64,000 nucleotides of DNA from Sediminicola sp040566555 (GTDB lineage Bacteria > Bacteroidota > Bacteroidia > Flavobacteriales > Flavobacteriaceae), in assembly GCF_040566555.1 (NCBI RefSeq), contig NZ_JBEWYP010000001.1, positions 558,001 to 622,000 on the forward strand, read 5' to 3'. A program made the position numbers and the translations under genes. The notes under the pieces were generated by a model. That model ran no database searches and was not told the DNA's origin. It worked only from the letters and a program-made list of their open reading frames with translations. Numbering within the stretch: the stretch's first letter is position 1; every line of letters begins with the position of its first letter. Below are positions 50,403-59,288 of this stretch, piece after piece.

Positions 50403-50445
50403 TGACAAATATCATTCCATATGACACCCTAACCCCTTAGATTTA
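50403..50445 (+). promoter_or_regulatory. CRP-type operator and -7 element of the YtxH gene
   Basis: TGA-CAAATA-TCA (50403-50414), 23 bases, then TAGATTTA (50438-50445). Leader about 33 bases. Only 23 bases separate it from the operator of the divergent gene. Confidence 0.7.
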
Positions 50446-50481
50446 AGTAGTAAATTATTTAACCTTTAAAAACTCAATATC

Positions 50482-50826
50482 ATGTCCAAATCAAATGAAA
50501 ACATATTATTGGCCCTATTGACAGGGGCAGCTATCGGGGCTGGCATCGGAATCCTGTACGCACCGGACAAGGGAACAGAAATCAGAAAAAAAATAAAGAA
50601 GAAAGCCCAGGATACCACCCATGACATCACGGACCGACTAAAGCACGCCAAAGATGAGCTTACCAAAACAGCAGATGCAAAAAAAGTGGCCTTTGAAGAA
50701 AAATTGGAAGACGTTATTTCAAATATGAGCTATAAGGCAGATGAAATTATTGCAGGTCTGGAACGAAAATTAGAGGAGCTCAAAAACAAGAACGCCCAAT
50801 TTCAGAAAAAAGGTACTACGGTATAG
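50482..50826 (+). CDS. YtxH-domain stress protein
   Basis: A 114-residue protein. A short N-terminal membrane helix with small residues (LLALLTGAAIGAGIGILYAP, residues about 9-28) is followed by DKGTEIRKKIKKKAQD, the YtxH pattern, then a long charged helix to the end. YtxH proteins are general-stress induced in Bacillus; function unknown. The rest is probably a coiled coil in the cytoplasm. After the gene come a 10-bp hairpin (50857-50895) and a terminator (50947-50982). Confidence 0.9.
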   Translation: MSKSNENILLALLTGAAIGAGIGILYAPDKGTEIRKKIKKKAQDTTHDITDRLKHAKDELTKTADAKKVAFEEKLEDVISNMSYKADEIIAGLERKLEELKNKNAQFQKKGTTV

Positions 50827-50946
50827 CGCATAGTTTGGCATTATGTGATGGCAATTTTTAACCCAATGATCTCCTATCAATCATTTTGGGTTAAACGTCG
50901 CATCCTATTATTTCCAACCTGTGGCCTTTTACTAAATGAAAACTGT

Positions 50947-50982
50947 TAGCCTAATTGGATATCCCGTTAGGCTATTTTTTTA
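50947..50982 (+). terminator. Terminator after the YtxH gene
   Basis: TAGCCTAA and TTAGGCTA around a 12-base loop, then T7. It lies 120 bases beyond the stop codon; the hairpin TTTAACCCAA/TTGGGTTAAA (50857-50895) is between. Confidence 0.85.
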
Positions 50983-51035
50983 TATTATCCCCAGCCTATT
51001 TCTGCCGCCAAACAACAAAATAGGTAGAAAGGGGG

Positions 51036-52106
51036 TTAACTGAATTCAGCCACATGTTGCAACTCCTCTTTGTTCAATAAAATGATCCTTCGTCCATGAT
51101 CTGTGGTGATCAAACCTTCATCCTTAAAATCGGAAAGGGTACGGATTGCCGTTTCGGTGGCGGTTCCGATCATACCGGCAAAATCCTCCCGGGCTATCCC
51201 CACTCCACTATTGGCCTTGTCCTTAATAATTCCCTTATCGTATAACTCCAATAACGCCTTTGCCGCCCTTTGCCTTACCGAGGCGAAAGCCATATTCACC
51301 AATTGCTGTTGTACATTGATTAAATTGTTGGAAATCATGTCAATGAATTTTTGAGAGACCACATTGTTCCCATACAGCAGTTTTGTGAAATCTTCCTTAG
51401 GAATACCAAAGATTTCGGCATCATCCAAAACCATGGCCGTTTCAATATAAGTCCCTGAGTTGTTCAGAAGGGACAATTGCCCCAAAAAATCACCTGCACT
51501 ATATACCCCCGTCACAAAATCTTTCCCCAATTCCGTGCTTTTAAAAGTTTTTACCGTTCCACTTTGGATAAAATATAGCGTGTTTGCAGTATCCCCTTCC
51601 ATATAAAGCACTTCCTTTTTTGAATACTTCTGTGGTCTTTGTTCCCTTGTAAGACTTTCAAGGTCCACGTACTCTTTTGCCTCCTCCAAAAAGGCATGGA
51701 TGCCTTCTATGTTTCTTGTGATTTCCTTTTTTAAAAAATTATGTTTTTTAATACGACATTCTATAGCATTAAAAAGTTCTTTTTCTTCAAAAGGCTTGGT
51801 TAAATAATCATCCGCACCCATATTCATGCCCAATCTAATATCCGATCTCTCCGACTTTGCCGTTAAAAAAATAAATGGGATGCCGGCGGTAGCGTTATCC
51901 TCGCTTAAGTTCTGTAATACCTCATATCCACTTATTCCCGGCATCATAATATCACATATAATAAGGTCGGGCTTCACTGTTTTGGCCTTTTCAATTCCAA
52001 TGGTGCCATTTTCTGCCATGGCCACGGTGTAATTTTCAAGTTCCAAAATATCCGCTATGTTTTCCCTAACATCAGCGTTATCCTCTATAACTAAGATTGT
52101 TTTCAT
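51036..52106 (-). CDS. Receiver-CRP/FNR fusion response regulator
   Basis: A 356-residue regulator joining a receiver domain (1-122; ED at 8-9, phosphoacceptor Asp52, Thr82, Lys104) to a cyclic-nucleotide-binding-type domain (about 155-265) and a CRP-type winged helix (about 275-352). The recognition helix runs through TATETAIRTLSDF: Glu318 and Arg322 are spaced E-x3-R exactly as in CRP and FNR, where they read the TGA half-site. The arginine that binds cAMP phosphate in true CRP is not evident, so phosphorylation probably replaces a ligand. The start overlaps the end of the LOV kinase gene by 29 bases. Best candidate to bind the TGA-N6-TCA operators. Confidence 0.93.
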   Translation of the reverse strand: MKTILVIEDNADVRENIADILELENYTVAMAENGTIGIEKAKTVKPDLIICDIMMPGISGYEVLQNLSEDNATAGIPFIFLTAKSERSDIRLGMNMGADDYLTKPFEEKELFNAIECRIKKHNFLKKEITRNIEGIHAFLEEAKEYVDLESLTREQRPQKYSKKEVLYMEGDTANTLYFIQSGTVKTFKSTELGKDFVTGVYSAGDFLGQLSLLNNSGTYIETAMVLDDAEIFGIPKEDFTKLLYGNNVVSQKFIDMISNNLINVQQQLVNMAFASVRQRAAKALLELYDKGIIKDKANSGVGIAREDFAGMIGTATETAIRTLSDFKDEGLITTDHGRRIILLNKEELQHVAEFS

Positions 52107-54585
52107 TTTTAACCAATTTTTTTGGCAATTTCACCGTAAAGGTGGTCCCTTTGCCCAGTTCACTTTTATAATTAACTGTACCCTCCATAAGCGTTACATA
52201 TTGCTTTACAATATGCAGTCCCAATCCCGTTCCTTGTATATTCAAAGCGTTTTCGGCTCTAAAGAAACGCTCAAATAAATGTTGCCGTTCTTTTTCCGGG
52301 ATACCTATTCCGTTATCCGTTATCGTAAGGACCACTTGGTTTCCGTTGTTTTGTACATCTAAGATGACCTCTTGCTTTTCCTCTGAATATTTGATAGCAT
52401 TGGTCATTAAATTGATCAGGATATGGCTCAATAATTTTGGGTCGATATATACAAGAATATCCTCATCATTGTGGGTAAATTTGAGGGTTTGTCCCTCCTT
52501 TGTATTGGTCTTCATTTCCTCTATCAATGTTTTTGAAAACTGAACGAGATCAAAAAGTTGGGGATTGGGCTGTAATTTTCCTTCATCCAATTTATCCAGG
52601 GATAGAAAATCATTTAAGATGACCACTAAATTTCTGACATTGGATTTGATACGCTCTACATACCTTTCAATTTTATCCTCATTACCCAGGTCGTTCTGCT
52701 TGGCTATTAAAATTGCCGATGATAGTATGGCACTTAGGGGCGTTCTAAATTCATGCGAGGCCATGGAGACAAAACGTGATTTTAGATCATTGAGCTCCTG
52801 TTCTTTTTTAAGGGCAAAACGTATCTCACGTTCCACTCTTTTTTGCTGCGTGATATTATTATAGACAAATAGGGCCAACACATGGCCTTGATTGGCATCG
52901 TATAATGGCCTGGAATTTACAGCGTAGATTTTCTTTTCAAAGCCCAATTCAAAGGATAGTCGTTTTCCTTTTAAGGTTTCCTGTATATCTTCTTTTATTT
53001 TTGATATGTGATGTTTATTAAAAAATGGAATATCATCTACAGACCGGCCCTCTGCCTCCTCTTTTATCATGTCTATATGCTTCATCTCCTCCCCTTCCAC
53101 ATAGACAATTTCATAATTACTGTTAAAAACAATAATAGCGCCTTTTGGAAAGTTTTGCGCTATGGCAGCGAGCATAACCTGACTTTGGTTTGCCTTGTTT
53201 TCTGCATCCTTGGTTTCTTTGATCTGTCGTTCTAAATGTAGGTTAACCTCAACTAATTTTTGGACCGTATTAGTCACTTCCTTGGTGCGTTCTTTAACCC
53301 GTTCTTCCAATTTCTTGGCCTGTTCCATCAACTGCTTTTTCCCGATTTGAAGGTCATGCGTTTTCTTGTGGTGCTCCGAGGCAATACTTGCCAAATTGGT
53401 CATATCCTCCAAAAGTTCCATTTCAAACCCAACTGGTCTTCCTAAATCACTATTGAGCAGTACCAAATGTCCAATGACATCATTCTCAGAAGATATTATG
53501 GGAAAACAACAATATCCCAAGATTTGGTGCTTCAATGCCAATTCCCGGAAACCTTGATCTACTTTTTCTTTGGAGATATCACCTACACATACTTCCTGGG
53601 CAAGCACTTTGTCTTTGTTTTTGGTCTTGGAGTTTTCACTGAACAATAAACTGGCCATTTTTTCCAATTCCTGTTTTGAAAGACTTCCATCATCCACTTG
53701 AATCCAGACATGTTGCCCCTGATCCAAGTAACCGATGACAGGATTGACACCTTCCAATTGCTCCTTCAAAACCCCAATAATCTCTTTGCTGATTTCTCCT
53801 AAAGGATGAAGTTTGGCAATCATCTCCATGATGCCCCTGATACGTTCTTTGATGAGGGCTTCTTTCATCGCTATCGTAACATCATTTTGCATTCCAATAA
53901 AATAGCATAATCTATTGGCCTCATCATGAACGGGAGTTATATGTAGTTCATTCCAAAACAGAGACCCATCCTTTCTATAATTGCGTAGAACATCATGGAA
54001 CGGCTTGCCTTGTTCAAGGGCCAATCTGATATCCTCAACTTGCTTTTGACCATTATCATCTGCCTGTAAAAACCGACAATTTTTGTTAAGTATTTCTTGT
54101 TTGGAATAACCTGTCATTTTAACAAAACCGTTATTGCAATAAATTATAGGCAGATCTGGGAGTCGTGCGTCGGCTATTATAATTCCATTATCAACCTCTT
54201 CCAAGGCAATATTTCTTAGTTGCAACATCTTCCTCTTTGATGTGTTGAGGAAAACATCCCTAAGCAGTAAAACACGTATATCTTTTTCTTTGTAGGCGAG
54301 TTTTAATTCTACATCCAAAAGGCCCATTTTGGTTTGCAAGTGTTGAGTTTTATTCTTGCCTCCATCTTTATTTAACAATTTAAGCAACTTGGTTTTGCTC
54401 CGTGGTTCCAGAATTTCCCCTAGATTTCTGTTTACCAATTCCCCTACCCTTTCACCTAAAATCAGGGCGGCAGATTTATTGGCCCGCGATATCATGCCTT
54501 GGGAATCTGTAATCAAGATTCCTTCAGAAGTACTTTCAAAAATACTTTGCAACAATGTGATATCTAAAAACTGGTTTTCCATCAT
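52078..54585 (-). CDS. LOV-PAS-GAF hybrid sensor histidine kinase
   Basis: An 835-residue soluble kinase: PAS (about 8-110), LOV-type PAS (about 122-238), GAF (about 250-405), coiled coil (about 410-465), PAS (about 470-580), HisKA with His611 in MASHEFRTP, and ATPase with NAIKYS, DNGIGIP, GTGLGLHIV. The second PAS has a complete LOV signature: NCRFLQ with the photoactive Cys170, then NYRKDGSLFWN (Asn202, Asn212) and FIGMQNDVT (Gln233), the flavin contacts. It is predicted to bind FMN and form a blue-light adduct; it may also respond to redox state. Transcribed first, before the receiver-CRP gene it overlaps. Promoter at 54728-54770. Confidence 0.93.
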   Translation of the reverse strand: MMENQFLDITLLQSIFESTSEGILITDSQGMISRANKSAALILGERVGELVNRNLGEILEPRSKTKLLKLLNKDGGKNKTQHLQTKMGLLDVELKLAYKEKDIRVLLLRDVFLNTSKRKMLQLRNIALEEVDNGIIIADARLPDLPIIYCNNGFVKMTGYSKQEILNKNCRFLQADDNGQKQVEDIRLALEQGKPFHDVLRNYRKDGSLFWNELHITPVHDEANRLCYFIGMQNDVTIAMKEALIKERIRGIMEMIAKLHPLGEISKEIIGVLKEQLEGVNPVIGYLDQGQHVWIQVDDGSLSKQELEKMASLLFSENSKTKNKDKVLAQEVCVGDISKEKVDQGFRELALKHQILGYCCFPIISSENDVIGHLVLLNSDLGRPVGFEMELLEDMTNLASIASEHHKKTHDLQIGKKQLMEQAKKLEERVKERTKEVTNTVQKLVEVNLHLERQIKETKDAENKANQSQVMLAAIAQNFPKGAIIVFNSNYEIVYVEGEEMKHIDMIKEEAEGRSVDDIPFFNKHHISKIKEDIQETLKGKRLSFELGFEKKIYAVNSRPLYDANQGHVLALFVYNNITQQKRVEREIRFALKKEQELNDLKSRFVSMASHEFRTPLSAILSSAILIAKQNDLGNEDKIERYVERIKSNVRNLVVILNDFLSLDKLDEGKLQPNPQLFDLVQFSKTLIEEMKTNTKEGQTLKFTHNDEDILVYIDPKLLSHILINLMTNAIKYSEEKQEVILDVQNNGNQVVLTITDNGIGIPEKERQHLFERFFRAENALNIQGTGLGLHIVKQYVTLMEGTVNYKSELGKGTTFTVKLPKKLVKNENNLSYRG

Positions 54586-54727
54586 AAAATCTGTACTCTA
54601 AACAATCCTTCGAATTGTAACAGACCTAAAGAAGCGTTCCTATTTAATTATAAGCGACAATCCACTTGTCCTAAACACATGGCCACATCCAATAAAAAAT
54701 CCGCTGTAAAGGATCACTTAAGACAAC

Positions 54728-54770
54728 CAAATATAGGTTTCAAGACAATCCATTAATATGATAATTATCA
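54728..54770 (-). promoter_or_regulatory. CRP-type operator and perfect -7 element of the LOV kinase operon
   Basis: ATGATAATTATCAT is a perfect palindrome containing TGA-TAATTA-TCA (54759-54770); after 23 bases comes minus-strand TATATTTG (54735 to 54728). Points to autoactivation of the regulator. Leader about 139 bases. Confidence 0.8.
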
Positions 54771-54846
54771 TTAGTCCACTAATCCCATGCCATGGGAAAT
54801 GACTTTAAATTTTTAAAAATGAATTTCAAGGCATATTTTTAAAACT

Positions 54847-54911
54847 AATACCCCTTGGTAAAAAACCTTTACAGAAGGAAGCAATTTCTGTAACGAATTC
54901 ACCAAGGGGTA
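54847..54911. other. Nested double-arm hairpin between the Hsp20 and LOV kinase genes
   Basis: ATACCCCTTGGT (54847-54858) pairs with ACCAAGGGGTAT (54900-54911), and inside it TTACAGAA (54868-54875) pairs with TTCTGTAA (54885-54892). Could be the 3' structure of the hsp20 transcript, which ends 50 bases away, or a small non-autonomous element. Confidence 0.6.
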
Positions 54912-54963
54912 TATATAGGAATTACCTATACCAATGTTTTAACTGCATTATTTTACCAGTATG

Positions 54964-55431
54964 TTAGGCGATTTGGATAATCTTGGGTGGCCTTTTTTTC
55001 GCCTCTTCTTTTTTGGCCAGGTTAAAGCTTAAAATTCCATCTTTATACTGGGCTTTTATAGCTTCTTCCTTAACACTTTCGGGCAACTGCAACGATCTTT
55101 CAAAGGAGTTGTAACTAAATTCCCTTCGGGTATAATCCTCCTCTTTTTCCTCTTTGGAAACGGATTTCTCAGCTTCGATATTCAAACAACCATCTTCAAT
55201 GGTCACATTAAAATCTTTTTTTGCAAATCCCGGTGCTGCCAGTTCAATTTCAAAATGGTCATCGGTCTCTTTAATATTTAATGCAGGCTCCCCTCTTTTA
55301 CCATTCCAAAACCTGTCGCCCACAACATTCCTGCTCATAAGTCGGTTATCAAATAAATCATCCATATCAAAGAAATCCGATGCAATAAGACTTCCAAATG
55401 GCCTTCTGTTTCTAAATTTTACTAGTGACAT
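54964..55431 (-). CDS. Small heat-shock protein Hsp20
   Basis: A 155-residue alpha-crystallin-domain chaperone. The domain spans about 45-140, with KETDDHFEIELAAPGFAKKD, the DGCLNIEAEK strand and a DGILSFNL near the end; the C-terminal I-x-I-like anchor reads PKIIQIA. It holds denaturing proteins in folding-competent form without ATP. It is the flavobacterial counterpart of mycobacterial HspX in this island. The promoter has an operator and a perfect -7 element. Neighbour on the other side is DUF302. Confidence 0.95.
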   Translation of the reverse strand: MSLVKFRNRRPFGSLIASDFFDMDDLFDNRLMSRNVVGDRFWNGKRGEPALNIKETDDHFEIELAAPGFAKKDFNVTIEDGCLNIEAEKSVSKEEKEEDYTRREFSYNSFERSLQLPESVKEEAIKAQYKDGILSFNLAKKEEAKKRPPKIIQIA

Positions 55432-55467
55432 AATATCTATTTTTTAAGGTTAAATTTTTTTACTGTT

Positions 55468-55510
55468 CAAAAATACAGTTAAGTAACAGCTATTGAAATG
55501 ACCTAGATCA
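55468..55510 (-). promoter_or_regulatory. CRP-type operator and perfect -7 element of hsp20
   Basis: TGA-CCTAGA-TCA (55499-55510), 23 bases, then minus-strand TATTTTTG (55475 to 55468), a complete TAnnTTTG. Leader about 33 bases. Confidence 0.8.
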
Positions 55511-55603
55511 GCAACCCAAAATATATTAGGTTTTTATGAAAACCCCCATTGTCAAGGGTTATGAAAATCACCTACTTTATATCCCAATATATATAACTGC
55601 GAC

Positions 55604-55646
55604 TGATATTTATCATTGGCAAAACATTCCCATGAACCTACATTTA
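55604..55646 (+). promoter_or_regulatory. CRP-type operator and -7 element of the DUF302 gene
   Basis: TGA-TATTTA-TCA (55604-55615), 23 bases, then TACATTTA (55639-55646). Transcription from about 55650 requires the gene to start at ATG 55665, matching the family start. Confidence 0.75.
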
Positions 55647-55664
55647 GGATCAAACAAGAAGGAT

Positions 55665-56054
55665 ATGGAGTATTATTTTAAAAAGTCGTTTAACAATGTA
55701 GATTTTGACGATATGGTAAAGAGAACTACCACTGCTTTGAAAAGCGAAGGGTTTGGCGTTTTAACAGAAATTGACATGAAAGCCACTTTAAAACAAAAAT
55801 TAGATGTTGATTTTCACAACTATAAAATATTAGGCGCCTGTAATCCACCCTTTGCCTACAAAGCCCTCCTAGCTGAAGACAAGATTGGCACCATGCTTCC
55901 CTGCAATATCATTATACAGGAAAAAGAGAAAGGCAATATTGAGGTGGCCGCCGTAGATCCCAATGCATCCATGATGGCCGTTGGCAATAAAGATCTTACT
56001 GAGATCGCGACAGAAGTAACCCAAAAATTAAAGAATGTTATTGCCCTTTTATAA
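55665..56054 (+). CDS. DUF302 protein
   Basis: A 129-residue single DUF302 domain from ATG 55665 (MEYYFKKSF). Typical features: a helix ending in KSEGFGVLTEIDMKATL, then YKILGACNPPFAYKAL with its Cys-Asn-Pro-Pro, and the strand AVDPNASMMAVG. The family is widespread, small and of unknown reaction; the conserved Cys may bind metal or take part in redox chemistry. A longer reading from 55536 was rejected because it would begin before the promoter. It is often seen near stress genes. Confidence 0.92.
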   Translation: MEYYFKKSFNNVDFDDMVKRTTTALKSEGFGVLTEIDMKATLKQKLDVDFHNYKILGACNPPFAYKALLAEDKIGTMLPCNIIIQEKEKGNIEVAAVDPNASMMAVGNKDLTEIATEVTQKLKNVIALL

Positions 56055-56087
56055 ATAGGCCTATTTTTCTTTAAAGCTTTTCATCCT

Positions 56088-56130
56088 GACCATTGTCATC
56101 TTTCCCGCCATTCAGGTTTTGTAAATTGAG
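56088..56130 (+). promoter_or_regulatory. CRP-type operator and -7 element of the flavin reductase/RNR operon
   Basis: TGA-CCATTG-TCA (56088-56099), 23 bases, then TAAATTGA (56123-56130). Leader about 20 bases. It would drive the four-gene run to 61010. Confidence 0.65.
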
Positions 56131-56153
56131 GAATAAGATTAGAAGTTTTTCAC

Positions 56154-56765
56154 ATGGAAAAAACAGTGGCAGATCATTATATTTCACTAAATACGGATAC
56201 TCCTATTTGGAACCAATTCTTTACGGTAGGACCCCTGATTGTAGTTGGCACCAAAGAAGGTGATCACTATGACCTTGCGCCAAAACATATGGCGACCCCC
56301 ATTGGATTATCCAACTATTTTGGCTTTGTCTGTACCCCCAACCACGCTACATACCACAACGTAAAAGCAACCAGAGAGTTTGCCATAAGCTTTCCTTTGC
56401 CCGACCAAATAGTCTTGTCCTCATTAAGTGCTTCCCCTAGATGTGGAGAACGTAGCGATGAGAAACAGATCATTAGTTCCTTGCCTACGGTAAAAGCCAC
56501 TTCTGTAGATGCCCTATTTTTGGAGGATTCCTATTTATATCTTGAATGCAACCTTTTTAAAATAATTGACGGTTTTGATAACGATAGCATCATTACAGGA
56601 AAGGTAATTACTGCCTTTGTAAAAAGCAATTATCACAGGGACCCAGAAGGAGATGATCAGGATATGATAAATAACAATCCCCTACTGGCCTATATTGCCA
56701 ACGGCCGCTTCGCCTCCATTTCAGAAACTTTCAATTTCCCATTCCCAAAAGGTTTTGAAAGATGA
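56154..56765 (+). CDS. Flavin reductase-like FMN-binding protein
   Basis: A 203-residue split-barrel protein. The segment PKHMATPIGLSNYFGFVCTP and the following NVKATREFAISFP fit flavin reductase-like domains that bind FMN; TxSxxPRCGERSDEK is a usual second segment. These enzymes reduce flavin with NAD(P)H or act as flavoprotein oxidoreductases. First gene of an operon: its end overlaps the M20 peptidase gene by the four bases ATGA. The combination with a class II RNR is unusual and may reflect a need for reducing power. Confidence 0.88.
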   Translation: MEKTVADHYISLNTDTPIWNQFFTVGPLIVVGTKEGDHYDLAPKHMATPIGLSNYFGFVCTPNHATYHNVKATREFAISFPLPDQIVLSSLSASPRCGERSDEKQIISSLPTVKATSVDALFLEDSYLYLECNLFKIIDGFDNDSIITGKVITAFVKSNYHRDPEGDDQDMINNNPLLAYIANGRFASISETFNFPFPKGFER

Positions 56766-57922
56766 GCACCAACACGGACATAGCAACTAGCATTAAACAG
56801 TATTTGACCCTCCACCGGGAAGAAATGATCCTTTTCCTCAAGGACCTTGTAACCCTTGAGACACCCTCAAAAGTAATGGCTTCACAACAAGGCATCTTTG
56901 ATGTGCTGCTGACCAAATTGGAGGCCATGGATTATAAAACCATATATATTCCAGGAAAGGTCACCGGCGGCTATCTTTTTGCACGTCCCAAAAAGAGGAA
57001 TAAAAAGTTACCCTTACAGTTATTGATAGGACATTGCGATACGGTATGGCCTTTGGAAACCCTGAAAGATATGCCGTTTCTGGAGGAGAATGGCAAGATA
57101 AAAGGACCCGGCGTCTATGATATGAAAGCTGGACTAACACAGATCATCTTTGCGCTTCAGGCCATACAGTCATTGCAACTGCCCCTTAACATTACCCCTA
57201 TTATCTTGATCAACTCGGACGAAGAAATAGGCAGTAGGGAATCTACAACAATCATAACAAGACTGGCAAAAATATCGAAAAGGGCCTTTGTTCTGGAACC
57301 GCCCTTGGGCTTGGGTGGCAAATTAAAAACGGCTAGGAAAGGTTTGGGACGTTTTACCATCAGGGCCAAAGGGAAGGCAGCGCATGCCGGATTGGATCCC
57401 ACCAAAGGGATCAACGCCATTGTAGAGCTCTCCCATCAAATTCAAAAACTATATGCCATGAACGATTTTGATAAGGGCATAACCGTCAACATCGGGATGA
57501 TAGAAGGAGGTGTTTCTGCCAATGTGGTGGCACCTGAAAGTACGGCAGTGATAGATGTAAGGGTATTTAAGGATGCTGACGGAGATTATATCACCAAAAA
57601 GATAAAAGCTCTGAAACCTTACCTCAAGGATATTGAACTACAGGTAGAAGGTGGTATGGGAAGACCTCCAATGGAAAAAACGCCCCGCAACCAACAATTA
57701 TGGGAAGTGGCAAAACGCCAAGGCGATGCTTTGGGGCTGCAATTAGAGGATGCAACGGCAGGGGGAGGCTCAGACGGCAACACCACCAGTCAGTACACAG
57801 CTACCTTGGATGGACTGGGCACACCTGGGGATGGAGCCCATGCTCCCCATGAGTATATTAAGGAAAACCAGCTGGTGGAAAGAACAGCTTTATTGACACT
57901 TTTATTGATCACGGACTCTTAA
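56762..57922 (+). CDS. M20-family metallopeptidase (carboxypeptidase G2-like)
   Basis: A 386-residue two-domain metallopeptidase. Zinc ligands and catalytic residues: LIGHCDTVWP (His, Asp), GPGVYDMKAG (Asp), NSDEEIGSRES (Glu-Glu) and a late GDGAHAPHEYI (His). A dimerisation domain (about 190-290) contains KGKAAHAGLDP with its conserved His. Enzymes of this class release C-terminal glutamate or deacylate N-acyl amino acids. It is translationally coupled to the flavin reductase gene and followed 10 bases later by the P-loop gene. Substrate unknown. Confidence 0.9.
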   Translation: MSTNTDIATSIKQYLTLHREEMILFLKDLVTLETPSKVMASQQGIFDVLLTKLEAMDYKTIYIPGKVTGGYLFARPKKRNKKLPLQLLIGHCDTVWPLETLKDMPFLEENGKIKGPGVYDMKAGLTQIIFALQAIQSLQLPLNITPIILINSDEEIGSRESTTIITRLAKISKRAFVLEPPLGLGGKLKTARKGLGRFTIRAKGKAAHAGLDPTKGINAIVELSHQIQKLYAMNDFDKGITVNIGMIEGGVSANVVAPESTAVIDVRVFKDADGDYITKKIKALKPYLKDIELQVEGGMGRPPMEKTPRNQQLWEVAKRQGDALGLQLEDATAGGGSDGNTTSQYTATLDGLGTPGDGAHAPHEYIKENQLVERTALLTLLLITDS

Positions 57923-57932
57923 AATTAATACT

Positions 57933-59285
57933 ATGAACCATCAATATATATTTACATCACTTACACGGATTTCGGATTTGGCAGAAACTGATTTTGTCGT
58001 CAATAAACTCCCAAGGGAGCAATGGCAGAACGGAGATTATGTCGTTTGTAAAATCACGGACCCCGGCAGCAGCATATTGAAATTAGAGCTTTCAAATGGA
58101 CGAATGAGGGGCATTATAGGCGGAGAATTATTAGTTGGCGCCTTAGGAGAACGTTTCGCAACCCTAGAGGCCACAGGTACTTGGAGAAAAGTAGGGGAAG
58201 ACTTAAAAATGACGGTCTTAACCGGTGCGGGTCTCTTAGGGAAACTTACCTCCAAATCTGTCTTTATGCCCAATTTAATTGAATTGGTCTACACAGGGCA
58301 CACCTTTAGATATGGTGAAAAGCTCACGATGGACAGTTTTATAAGGCCCGAATCCTATGTACCCTATACCACCCCGGTGATCCTCTTTGTAGGTACCTCC
58401 ATGTCTGCGGGCAAGACTACCTCCGCAAGGATTGTTACCAATCTATTTAAACATGCCGGACATAAGGTAGTTGGCGCCAAGCTTACAGGTGCAGGTAGAT
58501 ATAAGGATATCCTGGCCATAAAGGATGTTGGGGCCGATCAGGTGATGGATTTTGTGGATGTGGGCCTGCCCTCAACCATTTGTCCCAGGGAAGAGTACCA
58601 GGAAAAATTGGCCCAATTGCTGAGCAAAATTGAAAAAGTAAAAGCTGATGTTGCCATTATTGAAATAGGCGCTTCTCCTCTGGAGCCTTACAATGGGGAT
58701 ATTGCTATCAATGCCATAAGGGATCAAATAAAATGTGTCATTCTCAGTGCTTCCGATCCCTATGCCGTTCATGGGCTGATGGAAGTGTTTGACATTGTCC
58801 CGGATATTGTAACCGGGGTTGCCACAAATACCTTGGCCGGATGTAGAATGGTGGAGACACTATGTAAGGTGAAAGCCCTAAATTTAATAGATGCCACCAC
58901 TACCCCAGCGTTGAAAAAGATCCTGTCATCGGCCACAGGGTTATCCTTGGAAAAACAATCAACGGAAATTGAACCCATAAGATTCCATACACATATAGAT
59001 TTTGTACATACTACCAAGGAGGAAAAATTGGAACAACTTATTTTGGATAAGATGGACCATTTGTTTGAGAAGTACAATGATTTGATCAAAGCCCATGTAA
59101 TCATAGAAGAAGAAAAGGTGTCCTCTTCCAAAGGAAAGATCTGCAAAATAGAACTGAGCTCCCCTGGACCAAGAATCTTCGCCTCCTCCAATGAACCTAC
59201 CTTCGAGGGTTCTGTTGGTGAGACAATTCGCGATTTGGATAGGCAATTACTGAAACGCAAGCAGAAAATGAACCCTCATCTTTAA
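57933..59285 (+). CDS. DUF1611-type P-loop protein
   Basis: A 450-residue cytoplasmic protein. An N-terminal domain (about 1-135) is followed by a P-loop domain with GTSMSAGKTT (residues 154-163), GAKLTGAGRYKDI, and IIEIGASPLEPYNGD, resembling the C-terminal domain of DUF1611. One DUF1611 family member (DgcN) has been described as a D-amino-acid N-acetyltransferase in D-glutamate breakdown, from memory. The neighbouring M20 peptidase would suit removal of an N-acyl group from glutamate, a tempting but unproven link. It ends three bases before the RNR ATG. Confidence 0.7.
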   Translation: MNHQYIFTSLTRISDLAETDFVVNKLPREQWQNGDYVVCKITDPGSSILKLELSNGRMRGIIGGELLVGALGERFATLEATGTWRKVGEDLKMTVLTGAGLLGKLTSKSVFMPNLIELVYTGHTFRYGEKLTMDSFIRPESYVPYTTPVILFVGTSMSAGKTTSARIVTNLFKHAGHKVVGAKLTGAGRYKDILAIKDVGADQVMDFVDVGLPSTICPREEYQEKLAQLLSKIEKVKADVAIIEIGASPLEPYNGDIAINAIRDQIKCVILSASDPYAVHGLMEVFDIVPDIVTGVATNTLAGCRMVETLCKVKALNLIDATTTPALKKILSSATGLSLEKQSTEIEPIRFHTHIDFVHTTKEEKLEQLILDKMDHLFEKYNDLIKAHVIIEEEKVSSSKGKICKIELSSPGPRIFASSNEPTFEGSVGETIRDLDRQLLKRKQKMNPHL

Positions 59286-59288
59286 TTG

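Noticed and set aside
54759..54770. ATGATAATTATCAT as a Fur box
   Set aside because: It resembles half of a Fur site, but its exact 23-base spacing to a perfect -7 element matches the CRP-type sites; no iron genes are near.
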